From assembly GCF_003336425.1 (NCBI RefSeq), contig NZ_QEIO01000013.1:1-59063 (forward strand): a DNA stretch of 59,063 bases, written 5' to 3'. The stretch is from Marinitenerispora sediminis. Its GTDB lineage: Bacteria > Actinomycetota > Actinomycetes > Streptosporangiales > Streptosporangiaceae. This document shows positions 35,898-44,582 of the stretch, one piece after another (positions within the stretch are counted from its first letter, which is position 1; each line of letters starts with the position of its first letter). Made by a program: the position numbers and the translations under genes. The notes beneath the pieces were generated by a model. That model was given only the letters and a program-made list of their open reading frames with translations. It was not told where the DNA came from and did no database searches.

Positions 35898-37073
35898 TCA
35901 GGCGTGCAGGACCACGGCGAGCCCCTGCCCGACTCCGATGCACAGTGCCGCCAGCCCCCAGCCGCCGCCGCGGCGGTGCAGCTCGTGGGCGAGGGTGCCC
36001 AGCAGACGGGCCCCCGAGGCGCCCAGGGGGTGGCCGATGGCGATCGCGCCGCCGTGGGGGTTGACGATCGCGGGGTCGAGCTCCGGCCACAGCCGCAGGC
36101 AGGCCAGCGCCTGCGCGGCGAACGCCTCGTTGAGCTCCACCACGGCGAGGTCGGACCAGCCGATCCCCGCGCGGCGCAGCGCGGTCTCCGCCGCCTCGAC
36201 CGGGCCGATCCCGAACCGGTCCGGCGGCACCGCGGCCACCCCCCGGCTGACGATCCGCGCCAGCGGCTCCCGCCCGCTGTCCCGCGCACCGGCCGCGTCG
36301 CCGATGAGCAGCGCGGCGGCGCCGTCATTCAGCGGCGAAGCGTTGCCCGCGGTGATGGTGCCGTCCGGGCGGAAGGCCGGCTTCAACCGGGAAAGCTTCT
36401 CCAGCGAGGTGGCTCGGATGCTCTCGTCGCGCTCCAGCTCCACCCCGGGCACCGGCACGACCTCGTCGTCGAACACCCCCTTCGCCCAGGCGTCGGCCGC
36501 GTTGGTGTGGCTGCGCAGCGCGAACTCGTCCTGCTCGTCGCGGCCGACGCCGTGCAGCTCGGCCACCTGCTCGGTGCTCTCGCCGAGCGACACGGTCCAC
36601 TCCGCGGGCATCGCGGGGTTGACCATCCGCCAGCCCAGCGTGGTCGAGTGCAGCGTCTCAGGCCCGGCCGGGAACGCGCCCGCGGGCTTGGGAAGCACCC
36701 ACGGCGCGCGGCTCATGGATTCCACACCCCCGGCCACGACCAGCGACGCGTCCCCCACGGCGACCGCCCGGTTCGCGGAGATCACCGCCTCCAGCCCGGA
36801 GCCGCACAGCCGGTTGACCGTGGCGCCGGGGACCGTGACGGGCAGGCCGGCGAGCAGTGCGGCCATGCGGGCCACGTTCCGGTTGTCCTCGCCGGCGCCG
36901 TTGGCGTCGCCGAGGTAGACGTCGTCCACGCGCGCGGGATCGAGGTCGGGGGCGCGCTCGACCAGCGCCCGGACGGCGTGCGCGGCGAGGTCGTCGGGCC
37001 GGACGCCCGAGAGCGCGCCGCCGTAGCGGCCGAACGGCGTGCGGACCGCGTCGAGGACGAACACGTCGGTCAT
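35898..37073 (-). CDS. pcaF: acetyl-CoA acyltransferase, 3-oxoadipyl-CoA thiolase-like
   Basis: A 391-residue thiolase with acyl-accepting C90 (NRLCGSG), H348 (GGAIAIGHPLG) and C377 (ALCIGVGQG). Length and motifs match the degradative thiolases, including PcaF. Two CoA-transferase subunit genes lie just upstream on the same strand, which is the gene set for the last two steps of the beta-ketoadipate pathway (activation of 3-oxoadipate, then cleavage to succinyl-CoA and acetyl-CoA). Other CoA-transferase/thiolase routes are possible, so the specific assignment is from context. Confidence 0.9.
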   Translation of the reverse strand: MTDVFVLDAVRTPFGRYGGALSGVRPDDLAAHAVRALVERAPDLDPARVDDVYLGDANGAGEDNRNVARMAALLAGLPVTVPGATVNRLCGSGLEAVISANRAVAVGDASLVVAGGVESMSRAPWVLPKPAGAFPAGPETLHSTTLGWRMVNPAMPAEWTVSLGESTEQVAELHGVGRDEQDEFALRSHTNAADAWAKGVFDDEVVPVPGVELERDESIRATSLEKLSRLKPAFRPDGTITAGNASPLNDGAAALLIGDAAGARDSGREPLARIVSRGVAAVPPDRFGIGPVEAAETALRRAGIGWSDLAVVELNEAFAAQALACLRLWPELDPAIVNPHGGAIAIGHPLGASGARLLGTLAHELHRRGGGWGLAALCIGVGQGLAVVLHA

Positions 37074-37162
37074 ACGGGCTTCCCTTCGTGGCGGACCGGG
37101 ACTGTGTGGCGGCGTGGTGGTCGGGGCGCGGTGGACGGTGCGGCGCGGCCGGCCGTCGTCGG

Positions 37163-37915
37163 TCACCTACCCGTGAGCGAGCGCAGTACCGCCAGCTCGT
37201 CGGCGGTGGGCTCCGGCGTGGTGGCGAGCTCGGGGGAGACCGCGAGCTCCCAGCCGGTGGCCGCGCGCACCTCCTCGGGCTCCACCCCCGGATGGACACT
37301 GACCAACGTCAGCTCGCAGGTGCGGGGATCGGGCTCCAGCACACCGAGGTCGGTGATGACCCGGGAGGGGCCGCCGCCGCGCAGGCCCAGCCGCTCCCGC
37401 TCCCCGGGGCCCTTGCCGTAGCCGACCGAGGTCACGAAGTCGACCGCCGCCACGAAGGTGCGCCGGCTCTGCCGGACGACGACCACCACCTCGCGGCAGG
37501 ACGCCGCGATCTCGGGGGCGCCGCCGGCGCCGGGCAGCCGGACCCGCGGGGCGTCGTAGTCGCCGACCACGGTGGTGTTGATGTTGGCGAACCGGTCGAT
37601 CTGCGCGGCGCCGAGGAACCCCACGTCGATCCGGCCGGGCTGCAGCCAGTAGTTGAAGACCTCCGGGACGGAGACGACGGTGTCCGCGGTCTCGGCGAGC
37701 ACCCCGTCCCCGATGGAGAGCGGCAGCGTGTCCGGTCTGGCCCCGAGCGTGCCGGACTCGTAGACCAGCCACAGGTTGGGCGCGTGCGTGCGGCGCGCCA
37801 GGTTGGCGGCGGTGCTGGGTAGGCCGATGCCGACGAAGCACGCCATGCCGTCGGCGAGCGCGCGGGCGGCGGTCACCGTCATGACCTCGTCGGAGGAGTA
37901 GCCGCGCGTGCTCAT
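37163..37915 (-). CDS. pcaJ: CoA-transferase subunit beta (3-oxoadipate CoA-transferase-like)
   Basis: A 250-residue beta subunit of a family I CoA-transferase. The catalytic glutamate region is LVYESGTLGARP (E53). GAAQIDRFANINTTVVGDY is typical. It overlaps the alpha-subunit gene by 4 bp (ATGA), as expected for an obligate complex. Similar proteins serve in 3-oxoadipate activation and in steroid ring degradation (IpdB), which is the main alternative. Confidence 0.88.
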   Translation of the reverse strand: MSTRGYSSDEVMTVTAARALADGMACFVGIGLPSTAANLARRTHAPNLWLVYESGTLGARPDTLPLSIGDGVLAETADTVVSVPEVFNYWLQPGRIDVGFLGAAQIDRFANINTTVVGDYDAPRVRLPGAGGAPEIAASCREVVVVVRQSRRTFVAAVDFVTSVGYGKGPGERERLGLRGGGPSRVITDLGVLEPDPRTCELTLVSVHPGVEPEEVRAATGWELAVSPELATTPEPTADELAVLRSLTGR

Positions 37916-38745
37916 CGGGCGGCGTCACCGCCTTGTGCGGCCGCGGCGCGGCCGAACACCTCGCGCTCCAGCCAGCGGCCGAACGCCGCGCGGTCGCGGC
38001 TGATCGGGTCCCACGCCTGGTAGGCGTCGTTGTCGCGGCTGTAGTACCCGTGCGCGTACGACGGCGCGGCCCCGCCCGGCACCCGTGCCACGGCGGTCAC
38101 GACCCGGGACGGCAGCAGGACTTGGCCGGGGACCGGCTCCAGCTCGTCGACGACCTCCTCGACGGTCACCAGTGAGCGCCGCGCCGCGAGGACGGCCTCC
38201 TTCTGCACCCCGGTGATGCCCCACATCTGTACGTTCCCGCGCCGGTCGGCGCGCTGGGCGTGCACGATCGTCACGTCCGGGTTGAGGGCCGGGACGGCGG
38301 TCAGCTGCTCGCCGGTGAACGGGCAGGTGATGGCCGCGATGTTCGCCGTCCGCCCGACGAGGTCGGTGCCGGTGTAGCCGCGCAGCACCGCGAACGGCAG
38401 GCCGGAGGCGCCCGCGACGTAGCGGTTGGCCATCCCGGCGTGGCTGTGCTCCTCGATCTCCAGCGGTGCCGGCCACGCGTTCTGCACCGCGTCCCGGAAC
38501 CGGTGCAGCGAGCCCACGCCCGGATTGCCACCCCAGGAGAACACGAGCCGCGTGGCGCTTCCGGCGCCGATGAGCTGGTCGTAGACGATGTCGGGGGTCA
38601 TCCGCACGAGCGTGAGGCCGCGACGTCGCTGCCGGATGATCTCGTGCCCGGCGGCCACCGGGATGAGGTGGGTGAAACCCTCCAGCGCGACCGTGTCCCC
38701 GTCATGGACGAGCTCGCGGACGCCCTCCTCCAGGGAGACGATCAT
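37912..38745 (-). CDS. pcaI: CoA-transferase subunit alpha (3-oxoadipate CoA-transferase-like)
   Basis: A 277-residue alpha subunit; GDTVALEGFTHLIPVAAGHEIIRQ is the N-terminal signature, and PFAVLRGYTGTDLV and HAQRADRRGNVQMWG are conserved later. The ATG at 38745 is preferred; an in-frame ATG at 38778 lies inside the putative operator. It is the first gene of the leftward alpha-beta-thiolase operon. Confidence 0.88.
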   Translation of the reverse strand: MIVSLEEGVRELVHDGDTVALEGFTHLIPVAAGHEIIRQRRRGLTLVRMTPDIVYDQLIGAGSATRLVFSWGGNPGVGSLHRFRDAVQNAWPAPLEIEEHSHAGMANRYVAGASGLPFAVLRGYTGTDLVGRTANIAAITCPFTGEQLTAVPALNPDVTIVHAQRADRRGNVQMWGITGVQKEAVLAARRSLVTVEEVVDELEPVPGQVLLPSRVVTAVARVPGGAAPSYAHGYYSRDNDAYQAWDPISRDRAAFGRWLEREVFGRAAAAQGGDAAR

Positions 38746-38777
38746 GGGGCGGCGTCCCTGTTCGTATCGCGAATGCA

Positions 38778-38794
38778 TGTTCTCGAAGCGAACA
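38778..38794. promoter_or_regulatory. inverted repeat upstream of the CoA-transferase operon
   Basis: TGTTC and GAACA flank 7 bp, 33 bp before the alpha-subunit start. The size and sequence suit an IclR-type operator; the IclR gene at 42428-43270 is a candidate regulator. Confidence 0.45.
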
Positions 38795-39052
38795 CCATGC
38801 GCCCGACCGTAACCCGGGGTGTGGCCCCGGTCAAGGGGCGGGGAAGCGGGGAGTGGGGTGGCGGCGGTCGAGACCGGCGGCGGTTCTGGGGTGTGCTGGG
38901 TGTGCCGCGCGTGTCGGTCCGCCGCATCTTGGGGGTGCGAGGTGTGGAGCGGCACCGGGTACGGCATCATGGCGGGGTGCTGGTCTCGCTGTTCGGCGCC
39001 ACGAGTGGATTTCGTTTTGGTAACACCCTTGCTCCGCCCCAGGTCGCAAAGG

Positions 39053-39319
39053 GTGCGCCCCACGTGCGTGGGGATGAACCGGCCGCCGGGGTGCGTCCGC
39101 TGCGCAGCAGGATGTGCGCCCCACGTGCGTGGGGATGAACCCCCGCTCCGCCTCGACACGCTGGCGGCGGGTCAGTGCGCCCCACGTGCGTGGGGATGAA
39201 CCGACGCCGGGCCGGGTGCCGTGCACGATGTCGGCGTGCGCCCCACGTGCGTGGGGATGAACCCTGGTCGTATGTCTGGTAGATCCGCAGGCCGCGCGCC
39301 CCATATGTGGGGATGAACC
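39053..39319 (+). CRISPR. orphan type I-E-like CRISPR array, five repeats
   Basis: Four identical 28-nt repeats start at 39053, 39114, 39175 and 39236. They begin GTGCGCC, form a CCCCACG/CGTGGGG hairpin and end GGGGATGAACC, the classic I-E form. Spacers are 33 nt. A fifth copy (39294-39319) is 2 nt shorter with a changed loop, marking the distal end. The AT-richer stretch at about 38990-39052 is the likely leader, so transcription runs rightward. No cas genes are in the window. Confidence 0.95.
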
Positions 39320-39530
39320 GCCCGCGCGCTTGAGCGGCACACCTTCCTCGGCTAATACGCCCCCGCCGGACCGGCGTGCCCCCCGGTCCCGGTCAGACAC
39401 GATCGTGGAATCCGTCCCCCGTGCGAGCTACGCGCAGGTGTCCACCGCAAGGTGACGATCTCGGGCCGCTGGCTCCGTAGCGTTCTCGCTGCCGCGGCGC
39501 TCCGGTCGCGGATCCGGCGGAGGAGTCTTC

Positions 39531-40364
39531 ATGAGGCTGGTCTGGCAATTCGCGGCCGTCGCGGCGGTCGCCTTCCTCGGCGGTCAAGGGGTCATGGCCG
39601 TGCAGGGAGACCCGTGGCTCACGCTGGCCATCGGCCTGCTGACGGCGGTGGTCTCCGTGCCCGTCTACCGGTGGGTGGTGCGGCGGACCGAGCGTCGCCC
39701 GGTCACGGAGCTGGCCGGAAGGGGCGCCGTTACCGCGACCGGCCTGGGGACCCTGATCGGCGTCGCGGTATTCGCGGCCGTCATCGTGAACATCGCCTTC
39801 CTCGGGGGCTACCAGGTCCACGGCCTGGGCTCGGTCACGGGCGTGGTGGGGCTGCTCGGCTTCATGGCCGCCGCCGCCGTGACGGAGGAACTGATGTGGC
39901 GCGGCGTCCTGTTCCGGATCATCGAGCAGCGCACCGGGACGTGGATCGCCCTGGCGCTGACCGGCCTGGTGTTCGGCCTGTCGCACCTGCTCAACCCGCA
40001 TGCCAGCCTGTGGGGCGCCATCGCCATCGCGATCGAGGCCGGCGGCATGCTCACCGCCGCCTACGTCGCCACCCGCAGCCTGTGGCTGCCGATCGGCCTG
40101 CACTTCGGCTGGAACTTCGCCGCGTCCGCCATCTTCAGCACCGAGGTCTCGGGCAACGACACCGCGCAGGGGCTGCTGGACGCCACGATGTCGGGTCCGG
40201 TGCTGCTCACCGGTGGCGAGTTCGGCCCGGAGGGAAGTCTGTACTCGATCGTGTTCTGCGTGCTGGCCACGATCGTGTTCATGTGGCTGGCCCGCCGACG
40301 CGGCCGTCTGGTCCCCCGTCGCCGGCGCGGCAGCCGGACCGCCGCCACTACACTTCCCCGGTGA
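39531..40364 (+). CDS. CPBP-family intramembrane metalloprotease-like protein
   Basis: A 277-residue membrane protein of the CPBP/Abi family with about eight hydrophobic segments. The three active-site motifs are present: EE at 119-120 with R124 (TEELMWRG), H152 (FGLSHLL) and H191/N195 (GLHFGWNF). Relatives process prenylated proteins or act in bacteriocin immunity. Its stop overlaps the histidine kinase start, linking it to the two-component system downstream; a link to cell-envelope stress is inferred. Confidence 0.92.
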   Translation: MRLVWQFAAVAAVAFLGGQGVMAVQGDPWLTLAIGLLTAVVSVPVYRWVVRRTERRPVTELAGRGAVTATGLGTLIGVAVFAAVIVNIAFLGGYQVHGLGSVTGVVGLLGFMAAAAVTEELMWRGVLFRIIEQRTGTWIALALTGLVFGLSHLLNPHASLWGAIAIAIEAGGMLTAAYVATRSLWLPIGLHFGWNFAASAIFSTEVSGNDTAQGLLDATMSGPVLLTGGEFGPEGSLYSIVFCVLATIVFMWLARRRGRLVPRRRRGSRTAATTLPR

Positions 40365-41512
40365 TGAACCTTCGGCGGCTCCCGGAACTGTGGCGCCGAC
40401 TCGACGTCACGGTCCGGGATCTCCCGTTCGGGCTGCTGCTCCTCGTCGGTTCGTTCGTGCCGGCGTTCCACAACTACGGGACCCAGCTCGGCGGCCTGCC
40501 GGACCGCCCCTTCGACGCGCTGGCCGTCGCGGCGGTCGCCCTCCAGAGCCTCCCGCTCGCCGTGCGCCGCCGGTGGCCGGCCGTCTGCCTGGCCCTGGCC
40601 TCGCTCGGCCTGGCCCTCGACCAGCTCCGCGGCTACCACTCGCTCGCGGGCACCGGGCTGGCCTTCGCGGTGCTGAGCGCGGGGGCGCACCTGGAATGGC
40701 ACCGGCGCGCCATGGCGCTCCTGTTCTCCGCGGCGTACGTGCCGCTGGCGGTCGCGCTGCACCGACTCGGCACGGAGCCGGTGGGGGAGTTCGTGCTCTA
40801 CTACCTCGCGCTGGTCCTCGTGTGGTGCATTGGAGCGTGGCTGCGCTCCACCCGGATGGCGGATGCCGAACGCCGCCGCCGCGTCGCCGAGGAGACACGT
40901 GCCGCCGAACGCGCCCGCATCGCCCGGGAGCTGCACGACGTCGTGACCCACCACGTGACGGCGATGGTCGTGCAGGCCGAGGCGGCCCGGTATCTGACCG
41001 CGGTGCCGGATCGCCTCGACGAGAGCCTGACCGCGGTGACCGACACCGGCCGGCGCGCCATCACCGACCTGCGGCACCTGCTCGACGTGCTCAACCCCGA
41101 CCACGGCACCGGGGCCAGGACACCGCCGGTCGGCCGCCTCCTCACGCTCGTGGAGCAGGCGCGCCGGGCCGGGCAGCCAGTGGAGTTCGCCGAGGAGGGC
41201 ACCCCCGCGGAGTCGACCGGCAGCGCGGACCTCGTGGCCTACCGGGTCGTACAGGAGGCACTGACGAACGCCCTGAAGTACGCCAACGGAAGCCGCACGT
41301 CGATCCGGGTGGACCACGGCGAGCGGGACATCACCGTGGAGGTCGGTACGGACGGTTCCGCCTCGCGGACCGGATTCCCCGAGGGCAGTGGACGAGGGCT
41401 CGCCGGCCTCCGGGAACGGGTGGACGTCCTGGGCGGCGACTTCAGCGCGGGCCCGCGCGGGGACGGCGGCTTCGTCGTGCGGGCCCGCATCCCCGCTGGG
41501 AGGCCCGTGTGA
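40364..41512 (+). CDS. sensor histidine kinase, NarL-type
   Basis: A 382-residue kinase with four or five N-terminal membrane segments (about 20-160), a HisKA_3 domain with the phospho-accepting H191 in RELHDVVTHHV, and a HATPase domain with N box VVQEALTNALKYAN and GSGRGLAGLRERV. The ATG at 40364 shares one base with the protease stop; a GTG one codon earlier is also possible. The regulator gene overlaps its end by 4 bp. Confidence 0.94.
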   Translation: MNLRRLPELWRRLDVTVRDLPFGLLLLVGSFVPAFHNYGTQLGGLPDRPFDALAVAAVALQSLPLAVRRRWPAVCLALASLGLALDQLRGYHSLAGTGLAFAVLSAGAHLEWHRRAMALLFSAAYVPLAVALHRLGTEPVGEFVLYYLALVLVWCIGAWLRSTRMADAERRRRVAEETRAAERARIARELHDVVTHHVTAMVVQAEAARYLTAVPDRLDESLTAVTDTGRRAITDLRHLLDVLNPDHGTGARTPPVGRLLTLVEQARRAGQPVEFAEEGTPAESTGSADLVAYRVVQEALTNALKYANGSRTSIRVDHGERDITVEVGTDGSASRTGFPEGSGRGLAGLRERVDVLGGDFSAGPRGDGGFVVRARIPAGRPV

Positions 41513-42168
41513 CCGCACCGATCCGCGTCCTCATCTGCGACGACCAGATGCTGGTCCGCACGGGGCTGGTGACGATCGTCGGTGCTCAGCCCGACCTCGA
41601 CGTGGTGGGCGAGTGCGGGGACGGCCAGACCGCGGTCGACCTCGCCGGCCGGCTGCGTCCGGACGTCGTGGTGATGGACGTGCGCATGCCGGTGCTGGAC
41701 GGCATCGAGGCCACCCGCCGGCTGGCCGGGGCCGGGGTGGCGCACCCGGTCAAGGTGCTCGTGGTGACGACGTTCAACCTGGACGAGTACGTCTACGAGG
41801 CGCTGCGCGCGGGGGCGAGCGGGTTCCTGCTCAAGGACGCGCCGCCAGCCCAGTTGCTGCACGGCATCCGGACCGTGGCCATGGGATCGGCCCTGCTGGA
41901 CCCCGAGGTGACGCGCCAGCTCGTCGGCAGGTACGCCGCCCGGATCCGGCCCGCCGAGGACACCCCGCCGGAGGTCCCGCTGACCCCCCGCGAACTGGAG
42001 GTGCTCCGCCTCATCGCGGACGGCCTCTCCAACAGCGAGATCGCCGGGACCCTCGTGATCAGCCAGGAGACCGTCAAGACCTTCGTCTCCCGGATCCTCG
42101 CCAAACTCGGACTGCGCGACCGCGTCCAGGCCGTCGTCTACGCCTTCCGCCACGGCCTGGTGACCTGA
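41509..42168 (+). CDS. LuxR/NarL-family response regulator
   Basis: A 219-residue regulator: receiver domain 5-120 with acidic pocket D11/D12, phospho-acceptor D57 (VVVMDVRMP) and the lysine of GFLLKDA; LuxR helix-turn-helix about 150-215 (LTPRELEVLRLIADGLSNSEIA). The start is GTG in a GTGA overlap with the kinase, so kinase and regulator form one pair. Targets are unknown; autoregulation and the co-operonic protease are the obvious candidates. Confidence 0.95.
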   Translation: MTAPIRVLICDDQMLVRTGLVTIVGAQPDLDVVGECGDGQTAVDLAGRLRPDVVVMDVRMPVLDGIEATRRLAGAGVAHPVKVLVVTTFNLDEYVYEALRAGASGFLLKDAPPAQLLHGIRTVAMGSALLDPEVTRQLVGRYAARIRPAEDTPPEVPLTPRELEVLRLIADGLSNSEIAGTLVISQETVKTFVSRILAKLGLRDRVQAVVYAFRHGLVT

Positions 42169-42427
42169 CGGCCCGGGCGGGAGCACCGGGCGCGGGCGGC
42201 GACAGGCATCCGCCCCCGGAGAGGGACCCGTCCGGCCTCATTCATTGCCGACGGGCGGGCCCGGGGAGGCCGGGGCGGTCTCGGTGTCGAGGAGGCCGGC
42301 CGGCGGCGCGTGTACCGCCGCGCACAAGGCGTCCGGGCTGAGGCGGGGGAACGCCTCCCGGCTCGCGGCGCGGTGCGGCACCGGGCGCGGCGTGCTCAGC
42401 GTCCGCTCACCCGTGCGGGACAGCCGG

Positions 42428-43270
42428 CTACCGTCCCAGCGCCGTCCCGCCGCCCGCCCGGGTGCAGAGCTCCAGGTCCGCCTCGATGCGGGCCGTGGTC
42501 GCGAGCAGCGGCGGCAGCAGGTCCCGTCGGATGTCCTCCACGGACGTCCGGCTGGCGTGCGCCGACACGTTGGCCGCGGCGACGACGCGGCCCTCGCGGT
42601 CCCGGATGGGCGCGGCCACCGACCGCAGGCCCTCCTCCAGTTCCTGGTCCACGATGGCCCAGCCCTGGGCGCGGACGCGGTCGATCTCCGCGCGCAGCCG
42701 TGCCGGGGACGTGATCGTGTGCGGGGTGAGCGGCCTGGCCTCCAGCCGCTCCAGGTACGCGGCGAGCTCGGCCGGGTCCCGGCCCGCCAGCAGCACCCGG
42801 CCCATCGAGGTGGCGTGCGCGGGGAAGCGGGTGCCGACGTTGATCGACACCGCCATGATCCGGGAGGTCGCCACCCGCGCGACGTAGACGACGTCGTCGC
42901 CGTCGAGCACCGACACCGACGACGACTCGCGCACCTCCGCCACCAGCCGTTCCAGGTGCGGCTGCGCCACCTCGGGAAGGCCCGCCGAGGCGAGGTAGGC
43001 GAAGCCCAGCTCCAGCACCCGCGGCGTCAGCGAGAACAGCCGTCCGTCGGTGCGTACGTAGCCGAGGTCGGCGAGCGTGAGCAGGAAGCGCCGCGCCGCC
43101 GCCCGGGTGAGCCCGGTCGCGCGGGCCACCTCGCTCAGCGTCATGGCCCGCGTGGCGGGGGAGAAGGCCCGGATCACGGAGAGGCCGCGCTCCAGGGACT
43201 GGACGAAGTGGTCGCCGCGCGGCGCGGCCGAGTCCGCGGACCGGCTCGCGCCGTTCGGTTCGGTGCTCAT
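42428..43270 (-). CDS. IclR-family transcriptional regulator (PcaR/PobR-like)
   Basis: A 280-residue IclR regulator. The winged helix (about 22-80) carries TLSEVARATGLTRAAARRFLLTLADLGYV and the effector domain follows (about 95-270). The form is that of PcaR/PcaU/PobR regulators of aromatic catabolism. The beta-ketoadipate-type genes are 3.7 kb away and carry an inverted repeat upstream, so a link is plausible but unproven; nothing adjacent on the minus strand is an obvious target. Confidence 0.93.
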   Translation of the reverse strand: MSTEPNGASRSADSAAPRGDHFVQSLERGLSVIRAFSPATRAMTLSEVARATGLTRAAARRFLLTLADLGYVRTDGRLFSLTPRVLELGFAYLASAGLPEVAQPHLERLVAEVRESSSVSVLDGDDVVYVARVATSRIMAVSINVGTRFPAHATSMGRVLLAGRDPAELAAYLERLEARPLTPHTITSPARLRAEIDRVRAQGWAIVDQELEEGLRSVAAPIRDREGRVVAAANVSAHASRTSVEDIRRDLLPPLLATTARIEADLELCTRAGGGTALGR

Positions 43271-43713
43271 GGTGCTGTGCTCCCCGCCGGTGGTACCTGG
43301 CCGTTGGACCGTCCGCCCCGGCCCCTCGGAGCGGCGTGCGGCCGCAGCCGCGATGTTCCCATGGCGGACGCGCCGCGTGCAGCCGAACGCTGGCCGCGCG
43401 GGGCGGTCACCGGCACGCGGTCGGCGCCCGTCTCGTTGGTCAGGCGGTCCCATTATCCGGGGAACGCGCGGCGCGATGATCCCCGTCCGTCGCGTTCGCC
43501 TGCCGGAGGCATATCACTGCACCGCGGTCCGCCAACCCTGGTTCGGTCGGCGGACCCTCGATCGCCGAGCCGAGCCGAGCCAAGCCGAGCCGGGGCGCGG
43601 ACCAGCCGGTTGTGGCGTCGCGGCGGGGTGAACGGCACGCCGAATGGTCACTGGCAGCGCCTAGCCTCGACCTGGTCCGGCATCAGCGAGTCGGCGACCA
43701 GGAAGGAATCGGC
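43271..43713. other. 443-bp divergent intergenic region
   Basis: It separates the IclR gene from the small HhH gene. It has a short GCCGA repeat (five units, one imperfect, 43564-43588) and no gene that I can support. The ribosome binding site of the HhH gene (AGGAAGGAA) lies at its end. Confidence 0.6.
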
Positions 43714-43929
43714 ATGGCCACTCAGGAGGCGGCGCAGCCGTCGGAGTTCCCACCGGCGATCGGCCGGCCAGCGCACCGAGCGCTGGTCGCCCACGGCTAC
43801 ACGACATACGACCAGCTCACGAAGGTGACCTCCAAGGAGATCCTGAAGCTCCACGGGGTGGGGCCCAAGGCGATCCGGATCCTCGAAGCGGAACTCGCGG
43901 CGAAGGGGCTCGCCTTCGCCGCTCCGTGA
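43714..43929 (+). CDS. small helix-hairpin-helix protein, RNA polymerase alpha-CTD-like
   Basis: This 71-residue protein consists of little more than one helix-hairpin-helix unit: IGRPAHRALVAHGYTTYDQL, then ILKLHGVGPKAIRILEAEL. The GVGPKA hairpin is the DNA backbone-contacting motif, similar to the alpha C-terminal domain and to DUF4332-like proteins. It is preceded by AGGAAGGAA. It probably binds nucleic acid; the role is unknown. Confidence 0.85.
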   Translation: MATQEAAQPSEFPPAIGRPAHRALVAHGYTTYDQLTKVTSKEILKLHGVGPKAIRILEAELAAKGLAFAAP

Positions 43930-44109
43930 GCGGGAGCCGCCCCCGACGTGGCGGCGGAACCGGACCCGCGTGGTCGACACGCGTCAGCGCCGCGCCGAAG
44001 GCTGGGCCGGAACATCGTCAGATGGACGTGGAGTGAGAAGGGGCCAGGGCCGGTCCGCGCACCCGGACCCGGCCCCCGTCGCCGTGGACGCGCGCTCCGG
44101 CACACCCCG

Positions 44110-44477
44110 TCAACGATCCAGGGAAGCGGTCCTGGGGAGTGGCGGGGCGAACCCGGCCGCCGACAGGATCGCGATCACCACGCCGCGCATCGCGGTCTGG
44201 ACCTCTGCGGACTGCCGGATCGCCGCAGTGAACCCGCGCCGGTCGCACGTCTCCCATCGCATCACTCCGCAGCTGGGAGCCGGTCTTCCAGCTCACGACG
44301 ACCGCGGCCTCGCCTCTGTGGAAGAGGCGGTTCCCCATGCCGGCGTGGACCTCGGCGCCGACGGCGGGCTCCGGGGCCAGACCAGGCGCGACCACCGGCA
44401 GCCCGGTGGCGGTGAGCCTGTCGCGGACCCGCTGGCCGCCGCTCGGTGGCCCGGACGCTCTCCTCCCCCTCTGCCAT
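44110..44477 (-). pseudogene. decayed small conserved actinobacterial protein
   Basis: Three pieces in different frames follow one another: MAEGEESVRATERR from 44477, then VRDRLTATGLPVVAPG...AAVVVSWKTGSQLRS, then FTAAIRQSAEVQTAMRGVVI...LSAAGF to the stop at 44110. The last piece resembles the end of a small actinobacterial protein type I recall, where AMxxAIxAILxSAGF precedes the C-terminus. At least two frameshifts are needed, so the gene looks dead. The recognition is from memory of the pattern, not a search. Confidence 0.5.
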
Positions 44478-44582
44478 GCTCGGAAACGTCTCCGGCGGCT
44501 CCGCCACCAGCGACAGGACGGTGGGCACGGCTCCGCCGGACGCCGTCCCGGGCGTCCGCGCCGATCCCGGGAGGGGCGCCCC

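Noticed and set aside
35483-39319. A complete CRISPR-Cas system
   Set aside because: Every gene between and around the arrays is a metabolic, signalling or regulatory gene; no cas motif was seen.
43564-43588. GCCGA short repeat
   Set aside because: Only five units with one imperfect, short and low-complexity in very GC-rich DNA; no function suggested.
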